DNA of 64,000 nucleotides from Porcincola intestinalis (GTDB lineage: Bacteria > Bacillota > Clostridia > Lachnospirales > Lachnospiraceae): positions 1 through 64,000 of the forward strand of contig NZ_VULZ01000009.1 in NCBI RefSeq assembly GCF_009696445.1, given 5' to 3'. The position numbers and the translations under genes were made by a program. Every line of letters begins with the position of its first letter. Within the stretch, counting starts at the first letter, position 1. Under the pieces are notes generated by a model. It was not told the origin of the DNA and made no database searches. It saw nothing but the letters and a program-made list of their open reading frames with translations. This document shows positions 49,320 to 57,503 of the stretch, in pieces.

Positions 49320-50300
49320 GTGGAATACGAAAAGCAGTTTATCAGAAAACAGACCTTCAGGAAGATGGACAGGCTGACACTTCACGAAAAGAACGGTGTG
49401 GTGTGGATATCATTTCCGCTTCTGGACCAGTTTGATTTCGTTGTCAATGCCTTCAGCACCCGGATCGGGGGTGTGTCTGAAGGATATACCTCAGCCATGA
49501 ACCTGAGCCTGTCCAGGGAAATGAGCGGCGGCCTCGGGAATATGGGACTCCGGACAGATATACCCGAGTGTGACATAAGGGGAAGTGCGCCGGACGGAGC
49601 AGCGATGAAGCGCTTTCTGGAGAATCACAGGAGATTCGCGGAGGCGGTCGGCTACGATCTGTCTGACCTGGTCTTCTCGGATCAGACACACACCGACCGG
49701 GTCCGGGAGGTGACGAAGAAAGACCGGGGAAACGGCATCCTCAGGCCAAATGCCTTTCATGATGTGGACGGACTGATGACCGACCAGACAGATGTCGCAA
49801 TGATGACCTTCTATGCGGACTGCGTGCCGCTTCTGCTTGTGGATCCGGTGCACAGAGCGGCTGCGTGCGTCCATTCCGGATGGAGAGGGACAATCGCGGG
49901 GATCGGGACGAAGGCGGTTCAGAAGATGCAGAGACGCTATGGGTCAGACCCGGCGGTGATCATGGCGGCGATCGGCCCTTCCATCTGCGGGGACTGCTAT
50001 GAGGTCAGCGAAGATGTCGCAACGCGGTTCTCGGAGAAGTACCGGATGGAGGAGGGCGATGGGCAAAACCGTGCGGATGGTGCAGTGGGCCGGATTGTAT
50101 CTCCGGGCAGGGACGGACACGCGATGCTGAACCTGCAGGAAGCCTGCAGGGCGAATTTTCTTCGCGCAGGCCTTTTGCCGGAACATATCTCCGTACCGGA
50201 TATCTGTACGGCGGAGAATGCAGCCGTTCTGTTTTCCCACCGGGCACTGGACGGAAAACGGGGGAATCTTGCCGCTGTCCTTGAGATTACGGACGGCTGA
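49320..50300 (+). CDS. pgeF: PgeF/YfiH-type laccase-domain protein
   Basis: A 326-residue protein of the YfiH family, described as purine nucleoside phosphorylase/adenosine deaminase or peptidoglycan-editing factor. The metal ligands are visible as His in SDQTHTDRV, Cys in FYADCVPLLLVD and His in CVHSGWRGT. CGDCYEVSEDV is also conserved. A GTG at 49320 has AGGAGG 5 bases upstream and is preferred over the ATG at 49302, which precedes that site. It ends at a bidirectional terminator. Confidence 0.9.
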   Translation: MEYEKQFIRKQTFRKMDRLTLHEKNGVVWISFPLLDQFDFVVNAFSTRIGGVSEGYTSAMNLSLSREMSGGLGNMGLRTDIPECDIRGSAPDGAAMKRFLENHRRFAEAVGYDLSDLVFSDQTHTDRVREVTKKDRGNGILRPNAFHDVDGLMTDQTDVAMMTFYADCVPLLLVDPVHRAAACVHSGWRGTIAGIGTKAVQKMQRRYGSDPAVIMAAIGPSICGDCYEVSEDVATRFSEKYRMEEGDGQNRADGAVGRIVSPGRDGHAMLNLQEACRANFLRAGLLPEHISVPDICTAENAAVLFSHRALDGKRGNLAAVLEITDG

Positions 50301-50325
50301 CGGGAACAACATTTCACCGCGAAAA

Positions 50326-50354
50326 AACGGCACAGGAGCTGTTCCTGTGCCGTT
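50326..50354. terminator. bidirectional terminator between pgeF and prs
   Basis: AACGGCACAGGA pairs with TCCTGTGCCGTT (50326-50354). On the minus strand it is followed by TTTT, serving prs well; on the plus strand the T tract is short. Confidence 0.88.
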
Positions 50355-50360
50355 TCTGAT

Positions 50361-51527
50361 TCATCCCTTGAGCTGCTGCAACAGTTTGTTGATCTTTGCT
50401 GTCGGAGACTGGATGCCGCTGATCGATATATCATGATTCATGTGGTCAATGATGGAGGCCAGATACTTGGTCATGTCGGCCTCAGCGTACCAGGGGCGGT
50501 CCAACAGCTCCGGCGGACGGTAGTTGAGGTTCGTGGTCACGACCTTTGTGATGTAGCCCTTCTCATAGTAATCGTCAAAAGCATCCAGACCGTCTGTAAA
50601 CAGGCCGAATGTGGTGCAGACGAACACGCGATTGGCACCGCGCTCCTTGAGCTGTCTGGCAACATCGAGCATGGAGCCACCGGAGGAAATCATGTCATCG
50701 ATGACCAGTACGTCCTTGCCCTTCACAGACGCGCCGAGAAACTCATGAGCGACAATCGGGTTCTTCCCGTTCACAATCCTGGAATAGTCGCGGCGCTTGT
50801 AGAACATGCCAAGCTCGAGGCCCAGAATATTCGCAAAGTAGACGGAACGCTCCATTGCTCCCTCGTCCGGACTGACGACCATCGTCGTATCCTTGTTCAT
50901 CTTCAGATTCGGGACTGTGCTGACAAGTGCCTTGAGAAACTGGTAGGATGGCATGAAGGAATCAAAGCCCGAGAGGGGAATCGCGTTCTGTACCCTCGGG
51001 TCATGAGCGTCAAAGGTGATGATGTTCGATACGCCCATCCGCGCGAGCTCCTCGAGCGCAACCGCACAGTCCAGAGACTCTCTCTTTGTCCGCCTGTGCT
51101 GCCTTCCTCCGTACAAAAACGGCATGACAACCGTGATCCGCTTTGCCTTTCCGTCAGCAGCAGAGATGATCCGCTTGAGATTGGCATAGTGGTTATCCGG
51201 GGACATATAATTTGTCTCACCGCACACCTTGTACTCAATACTGCAGTTCAGAACATCGACAAGAATGTAGAGATCGGCTCCGCGGACGGAATCATTGATG
51301 ATTCCCTTTCCTTCACCGGTTCCGAAGCGAGGGCAGGCGCAGCTGATCAGATAGCTGTCCTCGCAGTATCCGACAAGCGGGAAGTCCTTCGAATTATGAA
51401 GCGGAGTGTTATGCCGGAAATCGACGAGATAGCGGTTCACTTCTGATGCAAACGCCTGACAGCCGTCGAGCGCTGCGATCTTCAGAGGACCGACAGGCAT
51501 GGAATCTTTCTGTATATCAGTAATCAT
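50361..51527 (-). CDS. prs: ribose-phosphate pyrophosphokinase, long form
   Basis: Makes PRPP from ribose 5-phosphate and ATP for nucleotide, histidine and tryptophan synthesis. The 388 residues are about 70 longer than classical Prs, with extra N-terminal sequence. The pyrophosphate-binding segment is MPFLYGGRQHRRTK, the metal site is FDAHDPRVQNAIP, and the PRPP loop is VLVIDDMISSGGSML. VVSPDEGAMER corresponds to the VVSPDxGG box. The ATG at 51527 follows AGGAGGG; a TTG just before is not needed. Confidence 0.93.
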   Translation of the reverse strand: MITDIQKDSMPVGPLKIAALDGCQAFASEVNRYLVDFRHNTPLHNSKDFPLVGYCEDSYLISCACPRFGTGEGKGIINDSVRGADLYILVDVLNCSIEYKVCGETNYMSPDNHYANLKRIISAADGKAKRITVVMPFLYGGRQHRRTKRESLDCAVALEELARMGVSNIITFDAHDPRVQNAIPLSGFDSFMPSYQFLKALVSTVPNLKMNKDTTMVVSPDEGAMERSVYFANILGLELGMFYKRRDYSRIVNGKNPIVAHEFLGASVKGKDVLVIDDMISSGGSMLDVARQLKERGANRVFVCTTFGLFTDGLDAFDDYYEKGYITKVVTTNLNYRPPELLDRPWYAEADMTKYLASIIDHMNHDISISGIQSPTAKINKLLQQLKG

Positions 51528-51579
51528 CAAAACCCTCCTGAAGTGAGGACTGACTTTTACATCAGCCTAATACAGAGGA

Positions 51580-51609
51580 GTTATACCATGCAGCCTCAGG
51601 GAGCGTCAA
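51580..51609 (-). promoter_or_regulatory. prs promoter
   Basis: Minus-strand TTGACG (51609-51604), 18-bp spacer, TATAAC (51585-51580) with upstream TGG. The leader is about 50 bases. Confidence 0.7.
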
Positions 51610-51655
51610 GACAGGCGGATGGAGCGTCTTGCTTTTTGTCAGGAGCACATTTATC

Positions 51656-51784
51656 ATGATTACAGCGTCAAAAAGCCAGCCACCTCGCATGCCTGCATGG
51701 AGAGGCGGCAGGACTTATTGACACGTCCCACATGCGGCATGGAGTGGCAGGACTGATTGACACGTCCCATATGCGGCATGAAGT
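51656..51784 (+). repeat. dispersed intergenic repeat, copy 2, with two 39-bp tandem units
   Basis: Starts with ATGATTACAGCGTC, the same 14 bases that end the copy at 61083-61178 in opposite orientation. A GCATGC hairpin core follows. Then come two 39-bp direct repeats, 51707-51745 and 51746-51784, differing at 3 positions. The rest of the 308-base gap (51528-51838) holds the prs promoter and a weak CAAGAC/GTCTTG hairpin near 51608-51631. No promoter for the downstream gene is obvious. Confidence 0.75.
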
Positions 51785-51838
51785 GGAAAAGAATGAAGTA
51801 CTTTATTTTTTACGGAAATGACACCGGAAGGGAATAAG

Positions 51839-53164
51839 ATGGAATACCTTCATAAAATAGAATCGGTTGATGCCGGAAGCATCGCGGAAGAGCTGGATAT
51901 TGAGCCCGGAGACGTTCTCGTCTCTGTGAATGGGAAAAAGGTTGAGGATATTTTCGACTATCGGTATCTTTGCGATGATGAAAAGCTCCTTGTCGTGATC
52001 CGCAAGCCGGATGGAGAGGAATGGGAGCTTGAGATCGAAAAAGATCCGGATGAAGATCTGGGGATTGGGTTCGGCGGAGGCCTGATGAGCGAATACAGGT
52101 CCTGCAGGAACCACTGTATCTTCTGTTTTGTCAACCAGATGCCGAAGGGAATGCGGGATACCCTGTACTTTCATGACGATGATGCAAGACTGTCCTTTCT
52201 GCAGGGCAACTATATCACGATGACCAACATGTCGGATCATGACATCGACCGCATTATTCTGTACCATCTGGAGCCGATCAACATCTCCTTCCACACGATG
52301 AATCCCGAGCTTCGCAAAAAGATGCTGCATAACCGCTTCGCAGGGGATATTATGCCGAAGGTCATGCGGCTGAAGAAAGCCGGCATCCGCCTGAATGGAC
52401 AGATTGTCCTTTGCAAGGGGTGGAACGACGGAGAGGATCTGGAACACTCGCTGAAAACCTTTGAACAGCTTCTGCCGGAGCTGGAGAGTGTCTCTGTCGT
52501 CCCGGTCGGCATGACGAAGTTCCGGGACGAAAACCATCAGGTTCAGCTTGAACCTTTCAAAAAAGAGGATGCAGCAGCCGTCATTGACCAGATCGAAAGA
52601 TGGCAGAATTATTATTTTCAGAAGTATGGTACGCATCTTGTACATGCCAGCGATGAGTGGTACATTCTGGCGGATCGGCCGCTTCCGCCGGAGGATAACT
52701 ACGATGGATACCAGCAGCTTGAAAATGGAGTCGGGATGGTCCGTCTTCTGATTGAGGAGACAAGAGCAAGCCTAGCGCAGCTGAATGGGGATGGGAGACA
52801 CCGGAAGGCAGCAATCGCGACCGGAAAGCTGGCGGCACCCTACCTTGCAAAACTCGTGAAGGAGATTCAGGGGAAGTTTCCGAACATTTCCTGCCGGGTC
52901 ATCCCGATCCGCAATGATTTCTTTGGGGAGATGATCACGGTGTCAGGGCTCATTACAGGGAGTGACCTGAAAAAGCAGCTCCGGGGGCAGGAACTAGGGG
53001 AGGAGCTGCTCCTCCCGGTCAATATGTTCCGGGCGGGGGAACAGGTCTTTCTCGATGATGTGACAGTTCAGGAACTTGAGCAAACTTTACAAATCAAGGT
53101 GCGTATTGTAAAATCGACCGGACAAGATTTTGTCCATGCAGTGATTGGAGATCAGGAACAATGA
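51839..53164 (+). CDS. DUF512 protein with PDZ and radical-SAM-like cysteine motif
   Basis: A 441-residue protein. The PDZ-like N terminus (about 1-65) begins YLHKIESVDAGSIAEEL, and GDVLVSVNGKKVEDI is its ligand loop. CRNHCIFCFVNQMPKGMR gives a CX3CX2C motif, the radical-SAM iron-sulfur signature, in the central domain. The C-terminal DUF512 domain contains VPVGMTKFR and ASDEWYILADRPLP. The function is not established. The ATG at 51839 follows GGAAGGGA. It overlaps der by four bases, a conserved neighbourhood in Clostridia. Confidence 0.9.
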   Translation: MEYLHKIESVDAGSIAEELDIEPGDVLVSVNGKKVEDIFDYRYLCDDEKLLVVIRKPDGEEWELEIEKDPDEDLGIGFGGGLMSEYRSCRNHCIFCFVNQMPKGMRDTLYFHDDDARLSFLQGNYITMTNMSDHDIDRIILYHLEPINISFHTMNPELRKKMLHNRFAGDIMPKVMRLKKAGIRLNGQIVLCKGWNDGEDLEHSLKTFEQLLPELESVSVVPVGMTKFRDENHQVQLEPFKKEDAAAVIDQIERWQNYYFQKYGTHLVHASDEWYILADRPLPPEDNYDGYQQLENGVGMVRLLIEETRASLAQLNGDGRHRKAAIATGKLAAPYLAKLVKEIQGKFPNISCRVIPIRNDFFGEMITVSGLITGSDLKKQLRGQELGEELLLPVNMFRAGEQVFLDDVTVQELEQTLQIKVRIVKSTGQDFVHAVIGDQEQ

Positions 53165-54489
53165 GCAAACCGATTGTTGCGATTGTCGGAAGGCCGAATG
53201 TCGGAAAATCCACGCTTTTTAACGTGCTGGCAGGCTCAAGAATCGCGATTATTGAAGATACGCCCGGTGTAACCAGAGACCGCATCTACGCAGATGTCGA
53301 GTGGTCCGGGAGAAGTTTTACATTGATTGATACCGGCGGGATAGAGCCGGATGCAAAGGATATCATTCTTTCCCAGATGCGGGAGCAGGCCCAGATTGCG
53401 ATCGACACGGCCGATGTCATCCTGTTCCTGACGGATTTCCATCAGGGACTGGTCGATGCGGACGCGAAGGTCGCAGATATGCTGCGCCGAAGCCATAAGA
53501 GTGTTCTGCTGGTTGTCAACAAGGTTGACAATTTTGTCAAGGATGAGGCGGGCGTCTACGAGTTCTACAATCTTGGAATCGGCGATCCGCATCCGATTTC
53601 CGCGGCGAACCGGACGGGAATCGGTGATCTGCTTGACGAGGTGCTGAAGGATCTTCCGCAGGCACAGCCTGACGAGATGGAGGATGACCGGCCCAAGGTC
53701 GCCATTGTCGGAAAGCCGAATGTCGGGAAGTCTTCGCTGATCAACGCGCTGCTCGGCGAGAATCGGCTGATCGTGTCCGATATTGCGGGAACTACCCGGG
53801 ACGCGGTGGATGCTGTCGTGAAGCACAATGGAAGAGAATATGTATTCATTGATACAGCAGGCCTTCGCCGCAAGAACAAGATTAAGGAAGACCTTGAGCA
53901 CTATATGATTGTGCGGGCCGTGACGGCGGTTGAGCGTGCGGATATCGCGGTCCTCGTAATTGATGCAAAGGAAGGCGTGACGGAACAGGACGCCAAGATC
54001 GCCGGGATCGCCCATGAGCGGGGCAAGGGGATTATTGTGGCAGTCAACAAGTGGGATGCCATCGAGAAGGACAACAGCTCCGTGAAAAAGTTCACGGATC
54101 GGATCCGGAACACCCTTTCCTTCATGCCGTATGCGGACATCATGTTTATCTCCGCAAAGACAGGGCAGAGAATTCAGAAACTTTATGATGAGATTGACAC
54201 GGTTCTGGACAGCAGCAAGAGACGCGTGGCGACAGGCGTGCTCAACGAGATTCTATCGGAGGCGACCGCCATGCAGCAGCCGCCGACAGACAAGGGAAAA
54301 CGGCTGCGCTGCTACTATATGACACAGGTCTCTGTGGCACCGCCGACCTTTGTCCTCTTTGTGAATGACAAAAAGCTCGCGCATTTCTCTTATATGAGAT
54401 ATATCGAGAACCAGATCCGCGAGACCTTCGGCTTTAAAGGAACGGCCATCCGGATTCTGGTGCGGGAGAAGAAGCAGAAGGATCAGTAA
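53161..54489 (+). CDS. der: ribosome biogenesis GTPase Der (EngA)
   Basis: A 442-residue GTPase with two G domains, GRPNVGKSTLFN at about 10 and GKPNVGKSSLINAL at about 183. Both have DTxG (DTGGIE and DTAGLRR) and NKxD (NKVDN and NKWDA) motifs. The C-terminal KH-like domain ends the protein. It helps mature the large ribosomal subunit. The start overlaps the DUF512 stop. Confidence 0.97.
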   Translation: MSKPIVAIVGRPNVGKSTLFNVLAGSRIAIIEDTPGVTRDRIYADVEWSGRSFTLIDTGGIEPDAKDIILSQMREQAQIAIDTADVILFLTDFHQGLVDADAKVADMLRRSHKSVLLVVNKVDNFVKDEAGVYEFYNLGIGDPHPISAANRTGIGDLLDEVLKDLPQAQPDEMEDDRPKVAIVGKPNVGKSSLINALLGENRLIVSDIAGTTRDAVDAVVKHNGREYVFIDTAGLRRKNKIKEDLEHYMIVRAVTAVERADIAVLVIDAKEGVTEQDAKIAGIAHERGKGIIVAVNKWDAIEKDNSSVKKFTDRIRNTLSFMPYADIMFISAKTGQRIQKLYDEIDTVLDSSKRRVATGVLNEILSEATAMQQPPTDKGKRLRCYYMTQVSVAPPTFVLFVNDKKLAHFSYMRYIENQIRETFGFKGTAIRILVREKKQKDQ

Positions 54490-54510
54490 CGGCTTCGGAA
54501 GGAACAAGAG

Positions 54511-55188
54511 ATGGAAGTGTGGTACAGGCTGATCAGCCTTTTGATCGGATATGGATTCGGGCTGTTTCAGACAGCAATCGTGATTGGAAAGATCCAGGGG
54601 TTTGACATCCGGAAAGAGGGAAGCGGGAATGCCGGCACGACCAATATGCTTCGGACAAAGGGGGCAAAGGATGCGCTTCTGACGCTGATCGGTGATTTTA
54701 TGAAGGCGGTCTGTGCAGTGCTGATCGTGCAGGCTGTCTTTGCACACAGAGCGCCCCAGATGCTTGTGCTTCTGAAGATGTATGCCGGTGTCGGCGCCGT
54801 ACTCGGACACGACTTCCCCTTTTACCTTCACTTCAAAGGCGGGAAGGGGGTAGCGACGACGGCAGGGGTGATTGCAGCAATTTCTCCGCTTGCGGGAATC
54901 CTTTGCATTGTGGTCTTTTTCGCCCTGTTTTTTCCGCTCCATCTTGTATCTGTCTGCTCCCTGTCCGCCTACAGCTTCTTCTTTCTCCAGGTTCTGGTTC
55001 TGGGAGCCATCGGCCGGTTCCATATGACTGTCCCGTATGTCATCGAGACGGATGTCCTGGCAGCTGTCCTGACGGGGCTCTGCTTCTGGCAGCACCGCTC
55101 CAACCTCAGAAGACTGATGCGGGGGGAGGAAAAGAAGGTTTATCTCCACAGAAGCCTGAATGAAGAAGTGCAGAAGGGGCAGAGATAA
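54511..55188 (+). CDS. plsY: glycerol-3-phosphate acyltransferase PlsY
   Basis: Transfers acyl groups from acyl-phosphate to glycerol 3-phosphate, the first step of membrane lipid synthesis. The 225 residues have about five to six membrane helices and the three PlsY motifs: GSGNAGTTNMLRTKG, GHDFPFYLHFKGGKGVATTAG in parts, and a C-terminal HRSNLRRLMRGEEKK. The gene is 21 bases after der and ends the cluster before a new promoter. Confidence 0.95.
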   Translation: MEVWYRLISLLIGYGFGLFQTAIVIGKIQGFDIRKEGSGNAGTTNMLRTKGAKDALLTLIGDFMKAVCAVLIVQAVFAHRAPQMLVLLKMYAGVGAVLGHDFPFYLHFKGGKGVATTAGVIAAISPLAGILCIVVFFALFFPLHLVSVCSLSAYSFFFLQVLVLGAIGRFHMTVPYVIETDVLAAVLTGLCFWQHRSNLRRLMRGEEKKVYLHRSLNEEVQKGQR

Positions 55189-55192
55189 TTTG

Positions 55193-55221
55193 TTGACTTC
55201 ATCGCTTTAAAGCGTTAAAAT
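55193..55221 (+). promoter_or_regulatory. promoter of the TrpXYZ-type transporter with palindromic operator
   Basis: TTGACT (55193-55198), 17-bp spacer, TAAAAT (55216-55221). The spacer contains the perfect 12-base palindrome CGCTTTAAAGCG (55203-55214), placed where a repressor would block polymerase. Confidence 0.82.
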
Positions 55222-55298
55222 TCTCCTTGAATTTCATCTCCGTGACGTCCGGTTTTGCCGGGGAACGGGACATCCATTCATGAAGGAGGATTTTAAGT

Positions 55299-56318
55299 AT
55301 GAATCAGAATGTTGTACGGATCCTTGCGGCTGCTTCAGTTTCTGCCATGACACTTTCAGGTCTTGCTCTGCCTGTATATGCAGGAGAGACGTATCATGTA
55401 GGGATCTGCCAGCTGGTGCAGCATCCGGCGCTCGATGCAGCGACGAAGGGCTTCAGAGAGGAACTTCAGAAGGAACTTGAAGCTGACGGGGACTCAGTTG
55501 AATTTGATGAGCAGAACGCGGCAGGAGATTCCGCAACCTGTGCGACGATTGTGAATTCCTTTGTGACGGATGGCGTGGATCTGATCATGGCGAATGCAAC
55601 GCCTGCACTTCAGGCGGCACAGGCGGCGACCGGATCCATTCCGATCCTTGGTACGAGCGTAACCGATTACGGGACGGCGCTTGACATCTCCGACTGGAAG
55701 GGAACCACCGGGACAAACATTTCCGGAACATCCGACCTGGCTCCGCTTGACAAGCAGGCTGCTTTGTTCAAGGAGCTCCTCCCGGATGCGAAGAATGTCG
55801 GCATCCTGTACTGCTCCGCAGAACCGAATTCCAAGTACCAGGCAGACACGATCACGCCGGATCTGGAGAAAGAGGGCTACAAGGTAACCGCATATACCTT
55901 TGCAGATTCGAACGATCTTCAGACTGTCGCGACGACAGCCTTCACGGAGAATGATGCAGTCTACATCCCGACCGATAATACGGCAGCATCCAATACAGGC
56001 ATCATCAAGGCTGTCTCGCTTGACAAGAAGGTACCTGCTATCTGCGGCGAGGAAGGAATCGCCGAGGGCTGCGGGATCGCAACCCTGTCCATCAGCTACG
56101 AGGAACTCGGACAGACAACCGGTTCGATGGCATACCAGATTCTGAAGAAGGGCGCGGACATCTCCTCGATGGAGGTCCAGTTTGCACCGAACGTGACGAA
56201 GGAGTACAACGCAGAGCTCTGCGATGCTCTTGGCATCAAGGTTCCGTCGGATTATGTGGCAATCGGCGCTCAGAGCGAGACAGAGGCGGAGACCGAGGCT
56301 GCAACCGAGGCAGAGTAA
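55299..56318 (+). CDS. ABC transporter binding protein, TrpX/COG2984 type, without lipobox
   Basis: A 339-residue extracellular binding protein. The signal peptide ends LALPVYA with cleavage after Ala28 before GETY; no lipobox cysteine. The fold begins VGICQLVQHPALDAATKGF, diagnostic of this family, with later MANATPALQAAQAAT, GILYCSAEPNSKYQ and GIATLSISYEELGQ. The C-terminal tail repeats Thr-Glu-Ala, like the MetQ tail. AAGGAGG precedes the ATG. Tryptophan or another aromatic ligand is inferred from the family; the substrate is not certain. Confidence 0.88.
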   Translation: MNQNVVRILAAASVSAMTLSGLALPVYAGETYHVGICQLVQHPALDAATKGFREELQKELEADGDSVEFDEQNAAGDSATCATIVNSFVTDGVDLIMANATPALQAAQAATGSIPILGTSVTDYGTALDISDWKGTTGTNISGTSDLAPLDKQAALFKELLPDAKNVGILYCSAEPNSKYQADTITPDLEKEGYKVTAYTFADSNDLQTVATTAFTENDAVYIPTDNTAASNTGIIKAVSLDKKVPAICGEEGIAEGCGIATLSISYEELGQTTGSMAYQILKKGADISSMEVQFAPNVTKEYNAELCDALGIKVPSDYVAIGAQSETEAETEAATEAE

Positions 56319-56375
56319 GGACCGCCATGCGGACTTGTCAGCCGGACTGATGAGCTTCAGGCGGAACCCGGAGGG

Positions 56376-56482
56376 TTGACTTTCGCACGGATTTGACAGT
56401 ATATTCATTAAGACGTATAGGGAAAGGCCGCAGAGAGGCGCCCCGCGTGCGGGCAGCTGCTGCGGCTTTTTCAAAGCCGCAG
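56376..56482 (+). promoter_or_regulatory. internal promoter and three-segment attenuator before the permease gene
   Basis: TTGACT (56376-56381) is 18 bp from TATATT (56400-56405); a second option is TTGACA (56393-56398) with TATAGG (56416-56421). In the leader, segment a GCCGCAG (56427-56433), b CTGCGGC (56460-56466) and c GCCGCAG (56476-56482) compete: a-b is a terminator with TTTTT, while b-c is an alternative hairpin that removes it. Confidence 0.7.
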
Positions 56483-56566
56483 GCGCTTTCCGGACAGAAA
56501 GACCAGGGCGGCATGGACTGAGCATTTCAGTCCGACATGATTCAGGACGCAGGAGGATAGAAACCC

Positions 56567-57502
56567 ATGAGTTTACTCGCATTGAGCCCGCTCCGGCTGT
56601 TTGCCGCCATGCCGGGCAACATCGCACAGGGAATTATCTGGGGAATCATGGCGGTGGGTGTTTATATGACATTCCGGCTGCTGAATTTCGCAGATCTGAC
56701 TGTTGACGGTTCCTTCACGACAGGCGGAGCGACGGCAGTCATGCTGATCACGGGCGGCGTCCCTGCCTGGGCAGCGCTTCTTCTGGCGTTTCTGGTGGGC
56801 ATGGTCACAGGGCTTGCAACGGGGCTGCTCCACACAAAGCTTGGTATTCCGGAGATCCTGGCCGGTATCCTGACACAGATTGCCCTGTATTCGATCAACC
56901 TGAGGATTATGGGCGGCAAGGCAAACCAGGTTGTGTCGGTTGACAAATACCATCTGGTTGTCACAATGCGGAAGATTCCGCTGGCGATTCTCTCAGGCGG
57001 TATCATCTGCTTTGCCATCATCTGCATCATGTACTGGTTCTTCGGGACGGAGATCGGGTCAGGCATCCGCGCAACAGGCTGCAATCCGAACATGGCGAAG
57101 GCCCAGGGAATCAACGTCGGTTCCATGAAGGTGCTGACCCTTGCGCTCTCGAATGGGCTCGTCGCACTGGCCGGAGGGCTGCTGGCGCAGTACCAGGGCT
57201 TCGCGGATATCAACATGGGCAGAGGCTCCATCGTCGTCGGGCTTGCAGCAGTGATCATCGGTGAGACACTTGGCGAAGCCATCTTCGGCAGAAGGCTGAA
57301 TTTCATGGGACACCTGCTCTTTGTGGCCATCGGAGGCGTGATCTATTATATCGTCATCGGCTTCGTACTCTGGCTCAAGATGCCGGCGAACGATCTGAAG
57401 CTGTTTACAGCCATCGTGGTGGCGATCTTCCTGGCTGTGCCGTATCTGCAGGCAAAGTCGAGAAATTCATTCGCGAAAGCGGCAAAGAAGGGGGCTGAGT
57501 GA
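56567..57502 (+). CDS. ABC transporter permease, TrpY/COG4120 type
   Basis: A 311-residue permease with about eight to nine predicted helices, of the branched-chain/ribose-like fold. GIMAVGVYMTFRLLNFADLTVDGSF, in parts, and GIRATGCNPNMAKAQGINV are typical of this family. AGGAGG precedes the ATG. It forms the channel for the binding protein at 55299 and is followed by its ATPase after one base. Confidence 0.9.
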   Translation: MSLLALSPLRLFAAMPGNIAQGIIWGIMAVGVYMTFRLLNFADLTVDGSFTTGGATAVMLITGGVPAWAALLLAFLVGMVTGLATGLLHTKLGIPEILAGILTQIALYSINLRIMGGKANQVVSVDKYHLVVTMRKIPLAILSGGIICFAIICIMYWFFGTEIGSGIRATGCNPNMAKAQGINVGSMKVLTLALSNGLVALAGGLLAQYQGFADINMGRGSIVVGLAAVIIGETLGEAIFGRRLNFMGHLLFVAIGGVIYYIVIGFVLWLKMPANDLKLFTAIVVAIFLAVPYLQAKSRNSFAKAAKKGAE

Positions 57503-57503
57503 G

